DNA of 60,000 nucleotides from NCBI GenBank assembly GCA_903813345.2, contig CAIIXF020000001.1, positions 24,605,915 through 24,665,914 of the forward strand, read 5' to 3'. This stretch comes from Owenia fusiformis (taxonomy: Eukaryota; Annelida; Polychaeta; Sabellida; Oweniidae). This document shows, one piece after another, positions 21,949 through 32,658 of this stretch; the first letter of the stretch is position 1, and the number at the start of each line of letters is the position of its first letter. A program made the position numbers and the translations under genes. Under the pieces are notes generated by a model. That model ran no database searches, was not told the DNA's origin, and saw only the letters and a program-made list of their open reading frames with translations.

Positions 21949-22290
21949 TTAAGTAGAAGTAGTAGAAGGTAGGTTAGTTGAAAAAGATTTTGCCATCTCT
22001 ACTTTTGAAGCTACAGGTAATTCAAGATAAACCTTATATGCGTCTGACTTCCAGTCACCTAGAATCTGGATGACATTAGGGGGAAGGCCTCTTTGTAGAG
22101 CCCAAGATGCACCTCCCCTCCTAAAGGAATGAGGTGAAAAACAAGTACGGTCATAACCTGCCTTAGCTAAGCATGTGCCCAGGAGAGATGAGAACAGGGA
22201 GGGGGGAAAAGGTTTACCTCTGGGCAACGTAAGGGGGGTTGTCTGGGCTGGAGGGGAAAGTAATAGCAAGGGCAGATAGTAGTGACTTAA
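21949..22290 (-). pseudogene. Tyrosine recombinase C-terminal part, Ngaro/DIRS-type retrotransposon
   Basis: The minus-strand frame ends in a 106-codon reading that contains HSFRRGGASWALQRG, then ILGDWKSDAYKVYL. These are the H-x-x-R box, the following W and the nucleophile tyrosine of tyrosine recombinases. The wording HSFRRGG and GDWKSDAY is typical of the recombinases of Ngaro/DIRS-type retrotransposons, which integrate by this enzyme instead of an integrase. The protein normally has an upstream arginine and a longer core-binding domain. Here sense ends near 22290, so only the C-terminal third remains. The B1-A2-B2 repeats directly downstream support the call. The rest of the pol region is missing. 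Confidence 0.8.
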
Positions 22291-22550
22291 AATTCCAGGT
22301 TCACCCCTAAAGATGCCAGATTAACAGTAAATTGTATGACAGGTGGAGCAGTTACTCCAGACATATTTACTCCTACTTTGGTAATAACAAACAAGCAGTA
22401 TGAAGGAAATGTAAACAACCATTTGACAATCACAAACAAACTTACATAAATGCAAACAACCAGAAGAACAAATTGAAATTGAAGACGTAACATTTACCAT
22501 CCAGACAAGCCCAGGGTAGGAGGCAGAGAAGTAATTTGCGATACCAGCTC

Positions 22551-23686
22551 AGGATACCTCCATATCAGAGTTTCAGATCCTCAGTAAAACAATACTACAT
22601 GTAGTATGAATGGCAAGTTTATTTGAAAAATTACTCGTATGAGTTTTTACTAGTTTTTTCAAAAAATTACTTGTAATTTAAAGTAAATAACTTGTGCGAA
22701 AACTCCAGGGCCTACAGAGGACCCCCTTGGTTTAGGCCTTCAACTTCCTACTGACTCCCTGGACTGACACTTCCTTTGCTGGCATTGTCCTTTTTAACAG
22801 GAATTTGTCCATTTACATTTATTGATGTATGTCACATTTATGCACAATATTATAATAAATATGCAATACATATTCACAATTCTTTAATTGAATCACTGCA
22901 AACACTAGAATTGTTATATTCATGAACTCAGTCTGATTCTGAATTAAATCTTGCTGAATTGGCAAGCCATACTCTTCACTTCCGGTTTTTCGGCAAGGAT
23001 AAATAACTCAGTATTTCTCAAATACTGTTGATTAACTGTCATTTTCACTTCAGATTTATCTTCTCTAAGGTATGTTAGTTCATGGTATTTTATTCTGATT
23101 ATGTCTTGAGAAGATTTTTGGGGTTTTATAGAAGGGATAATAGATTATTTGCTCTGGGTTGAATTCTAAAATTTAAATTTTTTGGCGCAAAGCTTCGACT
23201 AGGCCCCTAAATGGGCGAATCTTAGTCTCCAACTGGTTCAAGCGCTCAGTAAAAGGGTTTTTAGAGATCACAGATCCCAGAATGTCACTGGACACTGCAT
23301 AATGCGTGAGTTAGGGATACAGGTTAATTGCGCAGAACATTTACAATATAGATTTTACAGGCAACTTTTCCCCGGGGTTATATCCAGGCTTATATCATGT
23401 TTGCGCGGGAAATACACCTGAAGTCTCCCGAAAAAGTTATGATTGGAAAAAGTTTTAAACTTTTTTGAAATAACGTCTATATTTGACAAAACGTGTGGTT
23501 AAAAGTAGAAGTAAAGCTACAAACAAATAAGTTGAGTGAGAGGAAATACTACGAGTTTCGAGATCATGCCATACTCGTACCAATGGCAAGTATTTTGAAA
23601 TTATTTCTAGTATTTGACAAATTACTCGTCAAATTACGAGTATACGAGTGGGGATCTGAACCTCTGCTCCATATCTCTTGATATTT
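22551..23686. repeat. Possible 1.1-kb inverted-terminal element
   Basis: At the left, CTCCATATCAGAGTTTCAGA at 22558-22577 is answered at the right by TCTGAACCTCTGCTCCATAT-like sequence at 23655-23674 in inverse orientation. Near each end an AATGGCAAGT...AATTACTCG stretch is repeated in direct orientation (22610-22650 and 23583-23630). The interior has no recognised gene. The inverted match is imperfect and no target duplication was found. Confidence 0.4.
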
Positions 23687-24040
23687 TTCTTCAGCTATCA
23701 TTTCCAATTTGATTACAATCCATGGGGATTAGGTATTCAAAGTCAGGGGGGGGGGGATGTTATAAAAATGTTCTTTTGTTTATTGTCTACCCCCCTTAAC
23801 AAATCATGATTTTTAATTAGTATCAGTTGAAGATTCTTACATAATTCTGAATGTCTTAACTGAATTTCTTCACTTTATGCACCAATTCAACCTTCATTCA
23901 ACCTCTCGTAAGATATAAATTGAGGTCCGCTTATTCAAAATTCAACAAATGCCGCTAAGACTACCGAGGATTAAGGAAATAAATTAGTCTTATCATATGA
24001 GGAAAGTTGATCTGAACATGTTAGTTACTTCCGTTTCATC

Positions 24041-24337
24041 ATGCCAATTGACAACCTTAAGACAATATTGTCTCAAATGCCAAGTTCAAGATGGGGAAAA
24101 TTAGCAATTACCCTAGGTTACTATTTTGGAAAGACAAACATTGTTAATTGTAGTCAGCAAAACATTAAGGATTTTTTGCCTGAGCCATATGTGCAGTTGA
24201 AACATCAACCTTATGTTACATGCACAGCAGATGCAAGTATTGTAACTGTGAGTAGTACCCCAGTTTCATCTTCATTTTCATTAATGCACCCCAAGATGGT
24301 ACCCCAACAATTCAAGCCTGATGGCCTAGTCACATAG
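24041..24337 (+). pseudogene. ORF of unknown family, cut by a MITE
   Basis: The 98-codon frame begins MPIDNLKTILSQMPSSRWGK and continues LAITLGYYFGKTN. The pattern W-x-K-L-A-x-x-L-G faintly recalls a Death-fold helix, but that is too weak to name. The middle has TADASIVTVSSTPVSS, a low-complexity Ser/Thr linker. The last six codons lie in the inserted MITE that starts at about 24321, so the natural C-terminus is lost. With the LINE tail 0.9 kb downstream on the same strand, it could be the first ORF of that LINE. Confidence 0.4.
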
Positions 24338-24797
24338 CCCGGCCGATGTCCGGCATCGGTAGAGCTCGGTGGATTTTTTTGGTGCCACCGAGCTCTCCTC
24401 ATCGGAAGCAGAGCTCGGTGACGTGAACGGACTCCGTCCGGACATCTTCAGGTACTATACTTTCCAAGGCTATGTCCCACATCGGCCGGAGCTCGGTCGG
24501 AGCTCGGCCGGTGTCCGTTAAAAAAACCTCGTCCTCTGGTTGTCTCAGATGCACGGGACACCGACCGATACTCGGCCGTGCACCGGCCGACGTGTGTTCT
24601 GATGTGGTTACGATGGGGCTGCGATGAGGGAGCTCGGTGAGAGCCCGGTGAAATTTAACTCCGAAGTTAAAATTTCACCGAGCTGCCACCGATGCGGTTT
24701 TAAGCAACAAACGCCACGGATGTCCAGCCGGTGTTCGGTGAAAATTGCATCGCTGGCTCATCGGAACCTCATCGGCCGGGCTATGTGACTAGGCCAT
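24321..24797. mobile_element. 477-bp GC-rich MITE with perfect 28-bp TIRs
   Basis: The first 28 bases (24321-24348, starting ATGGCCTAGTCACATAGCCC) are the exact reverse complement of the last 28 (24770-24797). It is clearly GC-richer than its surroundings. Inside, GAGCTCGGTG and its variants recur many times, along with CGGCCG motifs. No ORF is present. Outside bases offer at best an AT dinucleotide as target duplication. Perfect ends suggest recent movement. Confidence 0.8.
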
Positions 24798-24829
24798 TAC
24801 AAAACAGCATGCATGATTTCATGTCTTAA

Positions 24830-24970
24830 ATGTCTCTAGAAGTCTCAAATATCTGGAAGGATGTCAGGCCAGTTTTCACCCAGGCTGATGCACTGGAGAA
24901 TATTATTGGTAGGATAGTGCACCTTGAGAATGAGAACTTGGGAGCTGAAGCGGAGAGTAATTTCTGTTGA
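24830..24970 (+). pseudogene. Short ORF, possible continuation of the interrupted gene
   Basis: This 46-codon frame begins MSLEVSNIWKDVRPVFTQAD and contains ALENIIGRIVHLENENLGAE, a heptad-like helix. It follows the MITE by 33 bases on the same strand as the ORF at 24041. Coiled-coil ORF1 proteins of LINEs can look like this, which would fit the LINE tail downstream. That is speculation based on position. Confidence 0.3.
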
Positions 24971-25211
24971 GCAGGATAGCACTGCTTCAAGGGGAATAGG
25001 TATGTTGCCATAAAAAGTTGTAGTCAGAACGCACAATACAGTAAAAAAAAAGATCCGAGTTCTAGGAACTCCTGAAACCCAAGATGAAAGTAGATTTCAA
25101 CTTATATATATCTAGCACTTTAACAGCTAAGCAATTAACAACCACTAATCTTGATCTTACGAGAGAAAAGAAATTTTATTTAATAGAATAAGAAGTGATT
25201 TTATTTTTACA

Positions 25212-25516
25212 GGTCATCAGGTTTTTCAGGGCATTGAAAGTCCTAAATGCATCTGTGGTTTCAATCAACAAAATACAAAGCATCTACTCTTCAAATGCCC
25301 TCTGAAAGAGAGTAACTTTGGGGAACTGCGAGCATGCCAGAAATTATTTTTTTTCTTTACAGGATGTTCGTTAGAACAAAAGCTAAACATTTTACTGTAT
25401 GCCAGAGATGAAGTTAGCACAACATGCAATTCTTTAGTTTTGAAGTATTTTATAACCTTTTTGTGTGAGTGTATTGAAATTATGTTCAATATTATGTTCG
25501 TTGTCATTTTGTTTTG
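25212..25516 (+). pseudogene. 3-prime fragment of a non-LTR retrotransposon (LINE)
   Basis: The frame carries ESPKCICGFNQQNTKHLLFK followed by CPLKES. The C-x-C-G-x7-H-L-L-F-x-C arrangement is the zinc-binding knuckle at the C-terminus of many LINE reverse-transcriptase proteins (CR1, Jockey and I groups). It ends at TGA after a hydrophobic tail. Only the last hundred codons are present, which fits the usual 5-prime truncation of LINE copies. The start of the fragment follows a TTTTTACAG tract at 25211. No poly-A is evident. Confidence 0.6.
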
Positions 25517-25785
25517 AACAATAATGCTGAATTCAGCTTAAGGCCCTGTCATTTGTATGCTAATTAATGTGTATGTTAATTAAAGAAATCAAAAAAACTA
25601 AAACTAAACGTATAACAATCCACAATGTACAGGCTGGGCCAATAAAAATTGGAACATTTTTCTTTTTATTCAGTTGTCTTTATTCTGTGTGTGTCATGAA
25701 AAATTTCCAAATTTTTACTGCTTAAAGGGTGACGCATATCGTTTAGCAAATCGAACGCTCGTTTCTGGTGTTGCTCACCGTTTAG

Positions 25786-25793
25786 TATAAAAG
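25786..25793 (+). promoter_or_regulatory. TATA-box-like site
   Basis: TATAAAAG occurs about 155 bp inside the left end of the Tc1/mariner-like element, where a transposase promoter would be expected. No coding frame with recognisable content follows, so it may be a relic. Confidence 0.3.
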
Positions 25794-26309
25794 GCCCAAT
25801 CCCGGAATAATACTCAAGGGTTCACAGGTTCGAGGTCGTTGTGTCAACACCTCTAACTGTTATATAGCATAAGTATATTATAGATCGTCACACATTTATA
25901 AAAGGGTGATTTTTATTTTGACAAATCAATTCCACATTTATGGGTGAAGTTTCAGGATCTTCTATTTGTGTATAATAAGGAAAAATTGGCATCTAAATTT
26001 CCCCATAACGTAATAGCACACAGCTTGGCATATGAAATATCCTACAAATGAAACAAAGCAAGACAAACCGGTTTCTAATACAAGAATTTATATTGGCTGT
26101 TGTACATGTATTATTTGAACGCATTATTTGTCATGTATTTGATAAAGTTTTCAAAATCATTATAAACGGATTACTTTATCTCAAAGACAATTTCAATAAA
26201 CTGGATTTTACAGAACTCCCCTTATTTCTTAATAAAAATGGACTGATCCAGTTGATTCGCCTGGAGCCGCCATATTGTTTTTATACGGGATGCTAATCGG
26301 AACCCTTTA

Positions 26310-26972
26310 AGACATCACTGCTGAAAATACAGTATCTTTCATACCATACAATATGCACCCTTCAGATGGTCTCAACACAATTTCTATCAATTAAAACGTA
26401 GTTATCTCTAGGGGAAGCAAGACATGTCTCCATTGGGATAATATAGCTTAACTGACCTATTGGCACAATATGTCTCAAAACCTGTGATTTAAGCCATATA
26501 TGACTGTCAAATACAGCTAAGATTGATTGTTCAGGTGGGCGAAGGACATGTTCAGGAAACCCTTGCGTTGAGTAAAAATAATGGAACATTTTTCCATCAA
26601 TTGTAACTTTTCTTTTAGTCATGTATTATCTTCAATACTTTAGGAAATTGAAAAACAATTCATTGTCAACAGCTTGTACAAATATGAATAAACAAGCTCA
26701 ACATTTAATTACATGAACATGTCCTCCACCCACCTGAACAATCAGTCTGAGCTGTATTTGACAGTCACGCATGGCTTAAATGATAGGTTTGAGACATATT
26801 GTGCCAGTTTTGACAAAAGCTGAGGTCAGTTAAGCTATATTATCCAAGGGAGGCATGTCTAGCTTCTTCTGGAGATAACTATATATGTTTTAATTGATGG
26901 AAATTGTGTTGAGACCATTTGAAGGTCATATATTGTATGGTATGAGATACTGTATTTTGAGCAATGATGTCT
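26310..26972. repeat. 663-bp foldback inside the Tc1/mariner-like element
   Basis: The left arm at 26310-26553 and the right arm at 26715-26972 are reverse complements with scattered differences, including CACCTGAACAATC/GATTGTTCAGGTG and TATTTGACAGTCA-type blocks. The loop is about 160 bp. Each arm is about 245-260 bp, far longer than a normal MITE hairpin. A transcript through it would form a long duplex. Confidence 0.75.
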
Positions 26973-27787
26973 CAAGCAGAGATAAATTTGGAAATTTTTC
27001 ATGATGCACACAGTATACAGATCATGACCATGACAAACCAAAAATAGTCATACAAACATATTTGTATCTTTAATATTTTCACAAATAATTATTTTACCAT
27101 TATATGAATTTTTGTGAACTGAGGCCTCATTATCCGGTCGACGCACCGCAAATCGCAATCGCAACGTAAATATTTAGCGAATCGTACGCAAAACTATATT
27201 ATGAGGTCATCTCAAAGGCACTCTAGCGCAAATTCATTGCCGTTTTGCGTCTTTAGCGCAAATCGCAGTTTTCTTATTACACGGTAGACGCATCGCTATT
27301 TTCATTTCGCATCGCAAATCCACTGCTAATCGCACGCAAATTGGTATTATGCAGTCATCGCACAGTTGCGTCCACGTAAATCAGTTGATTTTTATGTCGC
27401 AAACTCCACTTTATTTGTGGCATCCCTGACCCTGCCGCAATATAAATCGCAAACATATCATCAAGAATCTTGATAGTTTTCCTATTTAAATTAACATTAT
27501 CGTTGTAGAAAACTAGGAAGTGCCCTTTGAGACATCCAACTAAAAATAGGTTGAAAAACATTAGAGACACAAATAACGAAAACTTATCAAAATCAAGTCT
27601 GAAAGTGCACGATTATGCTACCTTGGTTTTGTGAAATCTATAATAAATATCGCAATTCCATTTTGCAAATATCGTCTGCTAGAATTAAAATATTAGGGTT
27701 CAATCAAGCTGGAAAATATGGCGCATATTATTCCAAGATGTTCACAATAGAAGAGGTTTACGCTTATTCAGAGACAGGAGTCAGCCG

Positions 27788-28041
27788 TTAGAGATGACTG
27801 ACGATGAGATATTAAACAGATATCGCATGCCGAGGCCACTCATTCTTGAGTTGTATTAGATGGGGATCTAGCGTCAAGAACAAGGAATCCTCAGGCAATT
27901 CCATGTCAGCTAAAAGTATTCATTTCATTACGATTTTATGCTACAGGTTGTATGCAAATGATAAATGGAGATATATTCGGGGTATCCCAACCTACTGTTT
28001 CGAACATTGTTGCTGAGGTATCGGCGGTTTTCTCTAGGTAG
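27788..28041 (+). pseudogene. PIF/Harbinger transposase fragment (HARBI1-like)
   Basis: The first frame from 27788 gives LEMTDDEILNRYRMPRPLIL followed by ELY and a stop. After a frame change, 27859-28038 reads ASRTRNPQAIPCQLKVFISL, then RFYATGCMQMINGDIFGVSQ and PTVSNIVAEVSAVF. This matches the N-terminal region of Harbinger transposases, where D-x-E-I-x-x-R-Y-R is followed by A-I-P-x-x-x-Q-V, L-R-F-x-A-T-G-x-x-Q and the helix-turn-helix G-V-S-Q-P-T-V-S. A TAG at 28039 ends the reading. The DDE catalytic part is not recognisable downstream, where other repeats have been inserted. The fragment is dead, but it identifies the enclosing element. Confidence 0.8.
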
Positions 28042-28152
28042 GCTATATCAGTCGGACTAATTACAAAGACACCGTGTCTTGTTTTCAAGATGGGCTACCT
28101 TCCAGTGACAGATCTAGATTTTCGCAAGATATATATAGGTTATGTAGTGGGA

Positions 28153-28291
28153 GGGATTCGATATGGGTTTTATTATGATGGACAATATGATATTTACCGA
28201 GAGCCCGGGGGGTCAGAGGGAAATACCAAATTGTCCCTCACAATATGTGAAATATCAAATTGTCATGAGGAATAAACCCATATTTAATCCC
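28153..28291. repeat. Palindromic repeat (139 bp)
   Basis: GGGATTCGATATGGGTTT at the left pairs with AAACCCATATTTAATCCC at the right, and an inner GACAATATGATATTTACCG pairs with a GAAATATCAAATTGTC stretch. It lies just behind the Harbinger fragment. The centre holds CCCGGGGGG. It resembles the palindrome at 29073-29218 in sharing ATTTACCGAG. Confidence 0.65.
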
Positions 28292-28687
28292 GACCAGTAA
28301 ATTAGCTTTTTATTCCATGATATTCATAACTGTCTTCATAAAATCATTAGTTAGATTTTTCTATGAAAAAATGGTATATTTAATCAAGAAAATATGACTT
28401 AGCTTTATGATATTTTTAAATATAAAAAAATTATTGTACATGTGTAACATAAACACATCAACATCAAAACATTCAGCAAAACGTATGCATTTTTGTCTGT
28501 GTCAGAGCGATGATGATAAAACTGGAATTCGTTTTTCACATAAGAACATCATTTTAGCATGCTATATCGACCCAACTGATTGAAAGAGGAAGCTTTGTTT
28601 GGCAAAAATTTTCAATACGATTTTTTCTCAATATCAAAAATATTCCCGGTTATTCATCGGGAATTAGTAGTATCATGGGATAAATAG

Positions 28688-29060
28688 AGATTATCCTATA
28701 TGAGGTTCAGGATATTGAACTATAGGATGATCTGTTTATCCCATACCAATCTTGGTCATTTTGTTCACGCTGTTCAATTGGCCGGAGTTCAGAAAATGTC
28801 CAACCAACCGTAAGAATTCATTTAGAATAGCCTGATTTTCAGATATTCATCCACATTTATTTCTGAAATCCTTGTTTAACAGGGATACGCTCATTTCCTT
28901 CCTTCAAACAGATCGCGATTGTCTGCCTTTTCTCCATTAACGTTTACAGTAATTATGCGCATGTTGCAAAAATGAACCAATATGCGAACGGCGATTATGA
29001 CGTCAGTATAGTATATCTGCCCGCTCAGAGCGGGACGTATAGCTATATCTGACCGCTGAT
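28688..29060. repeat. Dispersed repeat family R, copy 2
   Basis: It shares blocks in order with 4673-5206: TTATCCTATAT, GATGATCTGTTTAT, TTCAATTGGCCG, CAAACAGATCGCGATT, GCGAACGGCGATTA and TATATCTG-CCGCTGA. This copy lacks the 120-bp palindrome seen in copy 1, so the palindrome was gained there or lost here. Confidence 0.65.
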
Positions 29061-29072
29061 GAAAATATATAG

Positions 29073-29218
29073 AGGTTATTTAATGGGAGGTTTTTGATAC
29101 AGGGTATATCTGAGGGAAATACAATATATCAACCCGAGGGACCGTAGGGACCGAGGGTTGATATATTGTATTTACCGAGGGATATACCTTGTATCAAAAA
29201 TCGAGCATTTAATAACTG
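29073..29218. repeat. Palindromic repeat (146 bp)
   Basis: The arms GATACAGGGTATATC...AATACAATATATCAACC and their complement are nearly exact, closing on a GAGGGACC centre at about 29140. The outer sequence (GTTATTTAATG / CATTTAATAAC) also pairs. It is a MITE-like hairpin. Confidence 0.75.
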
Positions 29219-29540
29219 ATTTATTCTATACTTAGTAGATTGTGAGGAATAATAGCAAAGTCCCCTGGCTCAGTATCTACTCCCTGAATTTATGACGTCG
29301 TAGATCTGCTGAGCGGGAGATATATATATCTCCCGCTCACGTCACATATCAGTTATATTTCCGCATGTTATATACCTATAACACTACTAAGTATGGAATA
29401 AAAGTTTTTACAAACCAGCTTTATGTACCTATAACACGTCCAAGTATGGGATAAATATTTTTACATCCTTGAGATTTAAATGGATAAAACTAATTATACC
29501 ATACTTGGGCGTGTTTCAGCGTGTTTCTGACGGGCTAATA
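29219..29540. repeat. Diverged inverted and direct repeats
   Basis: CTATAACACT-CTAAGTATGGGATAAA-type units occur twice in direct orientation (about 29370-29410 and 29420-29460). Inverted partners are at about 29224 (TATTCTATACTTAG) and 29500 (ATACCATACTTGGG). An exact palindrome GGGAGATATATATATCTCCC is at 29315-29334. Confidence 0.55.
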
Positions 29541-29559
29541 TATTAAGTCAAGTATACAC

Positions 29560-29860
29560 CAATGGGGAAAAATCCCACTTGCCCCATTGAGTTCCAACTT
29601 TCCCATCGAATAACGACGGTGTTCCGTGGGAACTTGATGACTTTGCCCCATTGAGTCCCCATCATGCCCAATCAAGCCCTACGGAGTCCCATCAAATCCC
29701 ACCTTGGCCCATTGGAATACGTCGAATTTTGCCCCATCGAATCCCACCTGGTCCCACGCGGTACCTCATGTGACCTCATGGGACTCGATGAGGCAAGATG
29801 GGGCAAAATCAGAGTCCAATGAAGCCCCACGGACCTCATGGAGCAAAATCCCAATAGGTC
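29560..29860. repeat. CCCCATTGAGTCCC-type degenerate repeat
   Basis: Variants of TGCCCCATyGAATCCCA recur every 20-30 bp, with the complement (GATGGGGCAAAATC) near 29795. It is GC-richer than its surroundings. Its minus-strand frame is a by-product of the repeat. Confidence 0.55.
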
Positions 29861-30237
29861 TATTTTGAGCTCTAAGTTTAAATTTCCCGCGTTTCCAATT
29901 TATTTGCGATTAGCATACTGTTGCGTCTGCGTTGCGTCTGCGTTTGCGTGAAGCGCGTAATACGACGCAAACCATGATTTGCGCTTGCGAATAATGTTGA
30001 TTCGCAAGCGCAACGCAAATCGCAACGCTAATTTAGCGCTGACCGGATAATGAGGGCTCAGAACTGCAATAATAAAGAAAATTGAATAAAAAGAAAAATG
30101 TTCAAAATGTTCCAATTTTTATTGGCCAACCCTGTACATTATAAATAAAACAATTGAGAATCAAAGTTCACCAGTCATATCTATATAAGATTTAATATTT
30201 CTGAAAGGCTCTGATATTTTGGCTTGCTACTACATCT

Positions 30238-30960
30238 CAAAGGAGCACTTGGGTTATCACAAACAATTTCAGAAGGTTATATCTTGGATTTTGACTATTT
30301 TCTGACAATGAAGACATTAAGTCTATCTTTTAGATAAATTCATTATCTCAAAGAAAATTATGCACAGTATTGATAAATTCAAACAAACTCGGAGATATTT
30401 AACTAGCAATTAACCCATCAACATACTTTTTCAAAAATGTTGACCCCATTTTCACCAAAAATGCAATCATTTTTTACAATGTTTAATGCATTACTATTCT
30501 TTATTTTGATGTATCAAATAGTTCTTGAAAGAAAAACTTAATTGCATTAAGATAAGTGTTCCCCATGTTATTTCTCCATTGAAACATTTCATGCTATCTA
30601 TTGGTTTCAGTTCATTTTGGTCATCCAAATTGAATATCTTTAAAGTCCCTGGAGCAATCAAATTTTCCTTTTAGGAAATTGAACATGTCTCAAAGCACAT
30701 TCGAATAATGCATTCAACAATATAATAATAGGCTGCATTTTTGGTGAAAATTAGGTCAGCATTTTTGAAAAAGTATGTTGATTGGTCCATTGCCCCTTCA
30801 ATATCACTTAGGTCTGATTAACTAAATTATCATTATATATACTTTTCTTGAAGATAATGAATGGATCTAAAAGATACACCCATGTTCATGATCAGAAAAT
30901 ATTCATAATTCAAGTTAGAATCGTTTGAAATTGTTTGCGATAACTTACGTGCTCCTTTCA
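30238..30960. repeat. 723-bp foldback repeat
   Basis: The left arm (30238-30470) and right arm (30732-30960) are diverged reverse complements. The best-kept part is ACATACTTTTTCAAAAATG with its complement at about 30757-30776, next to TTTTCACCAAAAATGCA. Another shared block is AAGGAGCAC...AAACAATTTC. The loop is about 260 bp. It stands immediately outside the Tc1/mariner-like element. Confidence 0.7.
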
Positions 30961-32070
30961 TCTAAACCTACAATCGGCATCATAACAGAAACTGGCTGGC
31001 AGTGGTGAAATTCATATTTTGTGTGTGTACTGTGCTACATTTGTCAATTTACTCTGTGAGCGACCACTATTATGACTGTTCAAAATTCTGTTCACTCCTT
31101 TTACTGCGGTCATTCAATATTCATTGGATATCTAAACACAAATACCAAAGGAAAGAGACTCAAAACCTTAAAGCAACCCAGCAAGAAAAGTTAACTCTAA
31201 GTTTAAACCTGTCATGAGAAAAATAGACCCTATATATCACTAATGGTGAAATTGTGTCTACCTACCCCCATCCCCCCTAGCAAGATTCAATATCACAATT
31301 CAGGACCGGAACACCAAGGGACACATCGTTCATACTAAGGTAATTACAATACATGTTGAAGAAAAAATTAATTTGATTGTCAATACTTGTTAGCTCAAAA
31401 ATAGTTGTAATTACTCATAAAAGAGCATTCACACGCCCAGTAATCATACAAAATGAATGGAGGGGGAAGGTGATTTCTGCAAGAAAATTCAACAAATCTG
31501 GAAGATTTATTTTTTCAAGACAAAGTTTACAACTTTATTACCAAATGAATAGGCACAGTACATGGCAAGATATGTAAGGTCTTCTAGTATTTTTTTAACT
31601 TATACCCTTCTAAGAAGTGAGATCTATTAAAAAATGTGCATCGTCACTAATGCTTTTGCTATAAATCAGGCAACAAGGGTCTACAAAACCTGTAATAAAT
31701 AGGTATAAGGGACGTTATTTCCGGACTTGTTTTTCACAACCATTTGGACTCGATTTATGGAAAAGTGTGGAGGTAGGTTTGTAAATTTGGTTATGAAATT
31801 GCTTTCATTTGTTTCTATGTAAATATATTGGATATAAATAACTTACTGGAACGAGTTACGTTGGGTAGTATTGGACACCGTGTAGGTGTACAGGTTAATG
31901 GATTGCCATTAAGGTATGGACATTTGTACATACCATTATTCCATGAATATTTTATGGAACACAAGCAGTGCTCGGAGGACAGGTGTCTACAGGTGTCTAC
32001 TTTTGTAAACTAGGTTGGATGACATGACTCCCCCGGGTGCTTTGATTAGAACAGTGAATATTTAACATCA
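30961..32070. other. No recognisable gene
   Basis: Three short plus-strand frames (31002-31217, 31377-31577, 31828-32013) show no domain. The last contains YGHLYIPLFHEYFMEHKQCS, which I do not recognise. Confidence 0.5.
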
Positions 32071-32354
32071 GGTCAAACGGCTTATGGGCCATGTAAACCT
32101 GCACAGGATATGCAAATTAGATAGATACATACATTATTATATGTATTCATATATGTATGATATATATACAAGCATGGAATATGTTAATTTGATAGACTAG
32201 ATACATGTATAGAACTAGATACATAACAATTAATTTATTAGTTGGCATAGAATATGTGATTAAATAACAATAATTCATGAATATCCTACATTGAGATATC
32301 TATGAATATGCTTTAATTTATGAGATATATGTGTATTGTATGTTATGTTATATA

Positions 32355-32658
32355 TGTATGTATTTGTATATATCTTCTAAGCTGGTCCCCAGTCCCCAGT
32401 TTGAGATACCTATATTGTTATATATAATATGTATGTATTTGTATGTATCTTTTAAGGAAGTCCCCAGTCCCCAGTTCCCAGTTTGAGATATCTATATGCT
32501 ATATATAATATGTATGTATGTATTTGTATGTATCTTCTAAGCTGGTCCCCAGTCCCCAGTTCCCAGTTTGAGATATCTATATGCTATATATAATATGTAA
32601 GTATGTATTTGTATGTATCTTCTAAGCTGGTCCCCAGTCCCCAGTTCCCAGTTTGAGG
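32355..32658 (+). repeat. Minisatellite in left terminus, about 83-bp unit
   Basis: Four units carry GGTCCCCAGTCCCCAGTTCC followed by CAGTTTGAGATATCTATATG and a TATGTATTTGTATGTATCTT stretch. The last unit is cut by the 4.5-kb insertion at 32658 and resumes at 37202. Confidence 0.85.

Larger units (their letters stand above)
27120..30060. mobile_element. PIF/Harbinger element nested in the Tc1/mariner-like element
   Basis: Both ends share CTCATTATCCGGTC in inverted orientation (27126-27139 and its complement near 30041-30054). GAAC occurs just outside each end (27116-27119 and 30061-30064); a TGA/TCA pair one step inside would instead fit the 3-bp duplication usual for this superfamily, so the exact edge is uncertain. 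The subterminal 250 bp at the left and 150 bp at the right are full of GCGCAAATCGCA-like motifs. A HARBI1-type transposase remnant lies inside, on the plus strand. Several palindromic repeats have been inserted in its right half. Confidence 0.7.
25630..30134. mobile_element. Tc1/mariner-like element (4.5 kb with nested insertions)
   Basis: The termini are inverted repeats with CCAATAAAAATTGGAACA in common: CAGGCTGGGCC at the left and CAGGGTTGGCC at the right end. Similarity continues through TTTTTCTTTTTATTCA for at least 45 bp. TA flanks both ends (25628-25629 and 30135-30136). TA duplication and a CAGGG start are usual for Tc1/mariner. The original element would be about 1.6 kb once the nested PIF element is removed. 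Its interior holds a foldback and no DDE transposase that I can see, so it is non-autonomous. Confidence 0.75.

Noticed and set aside
25810-25860. GGTTCGAGG resembling a tRNA B box
   Set aside because: No A box at the right distance, no cloverleaf pairing, and it lies inside a DNA transposon.
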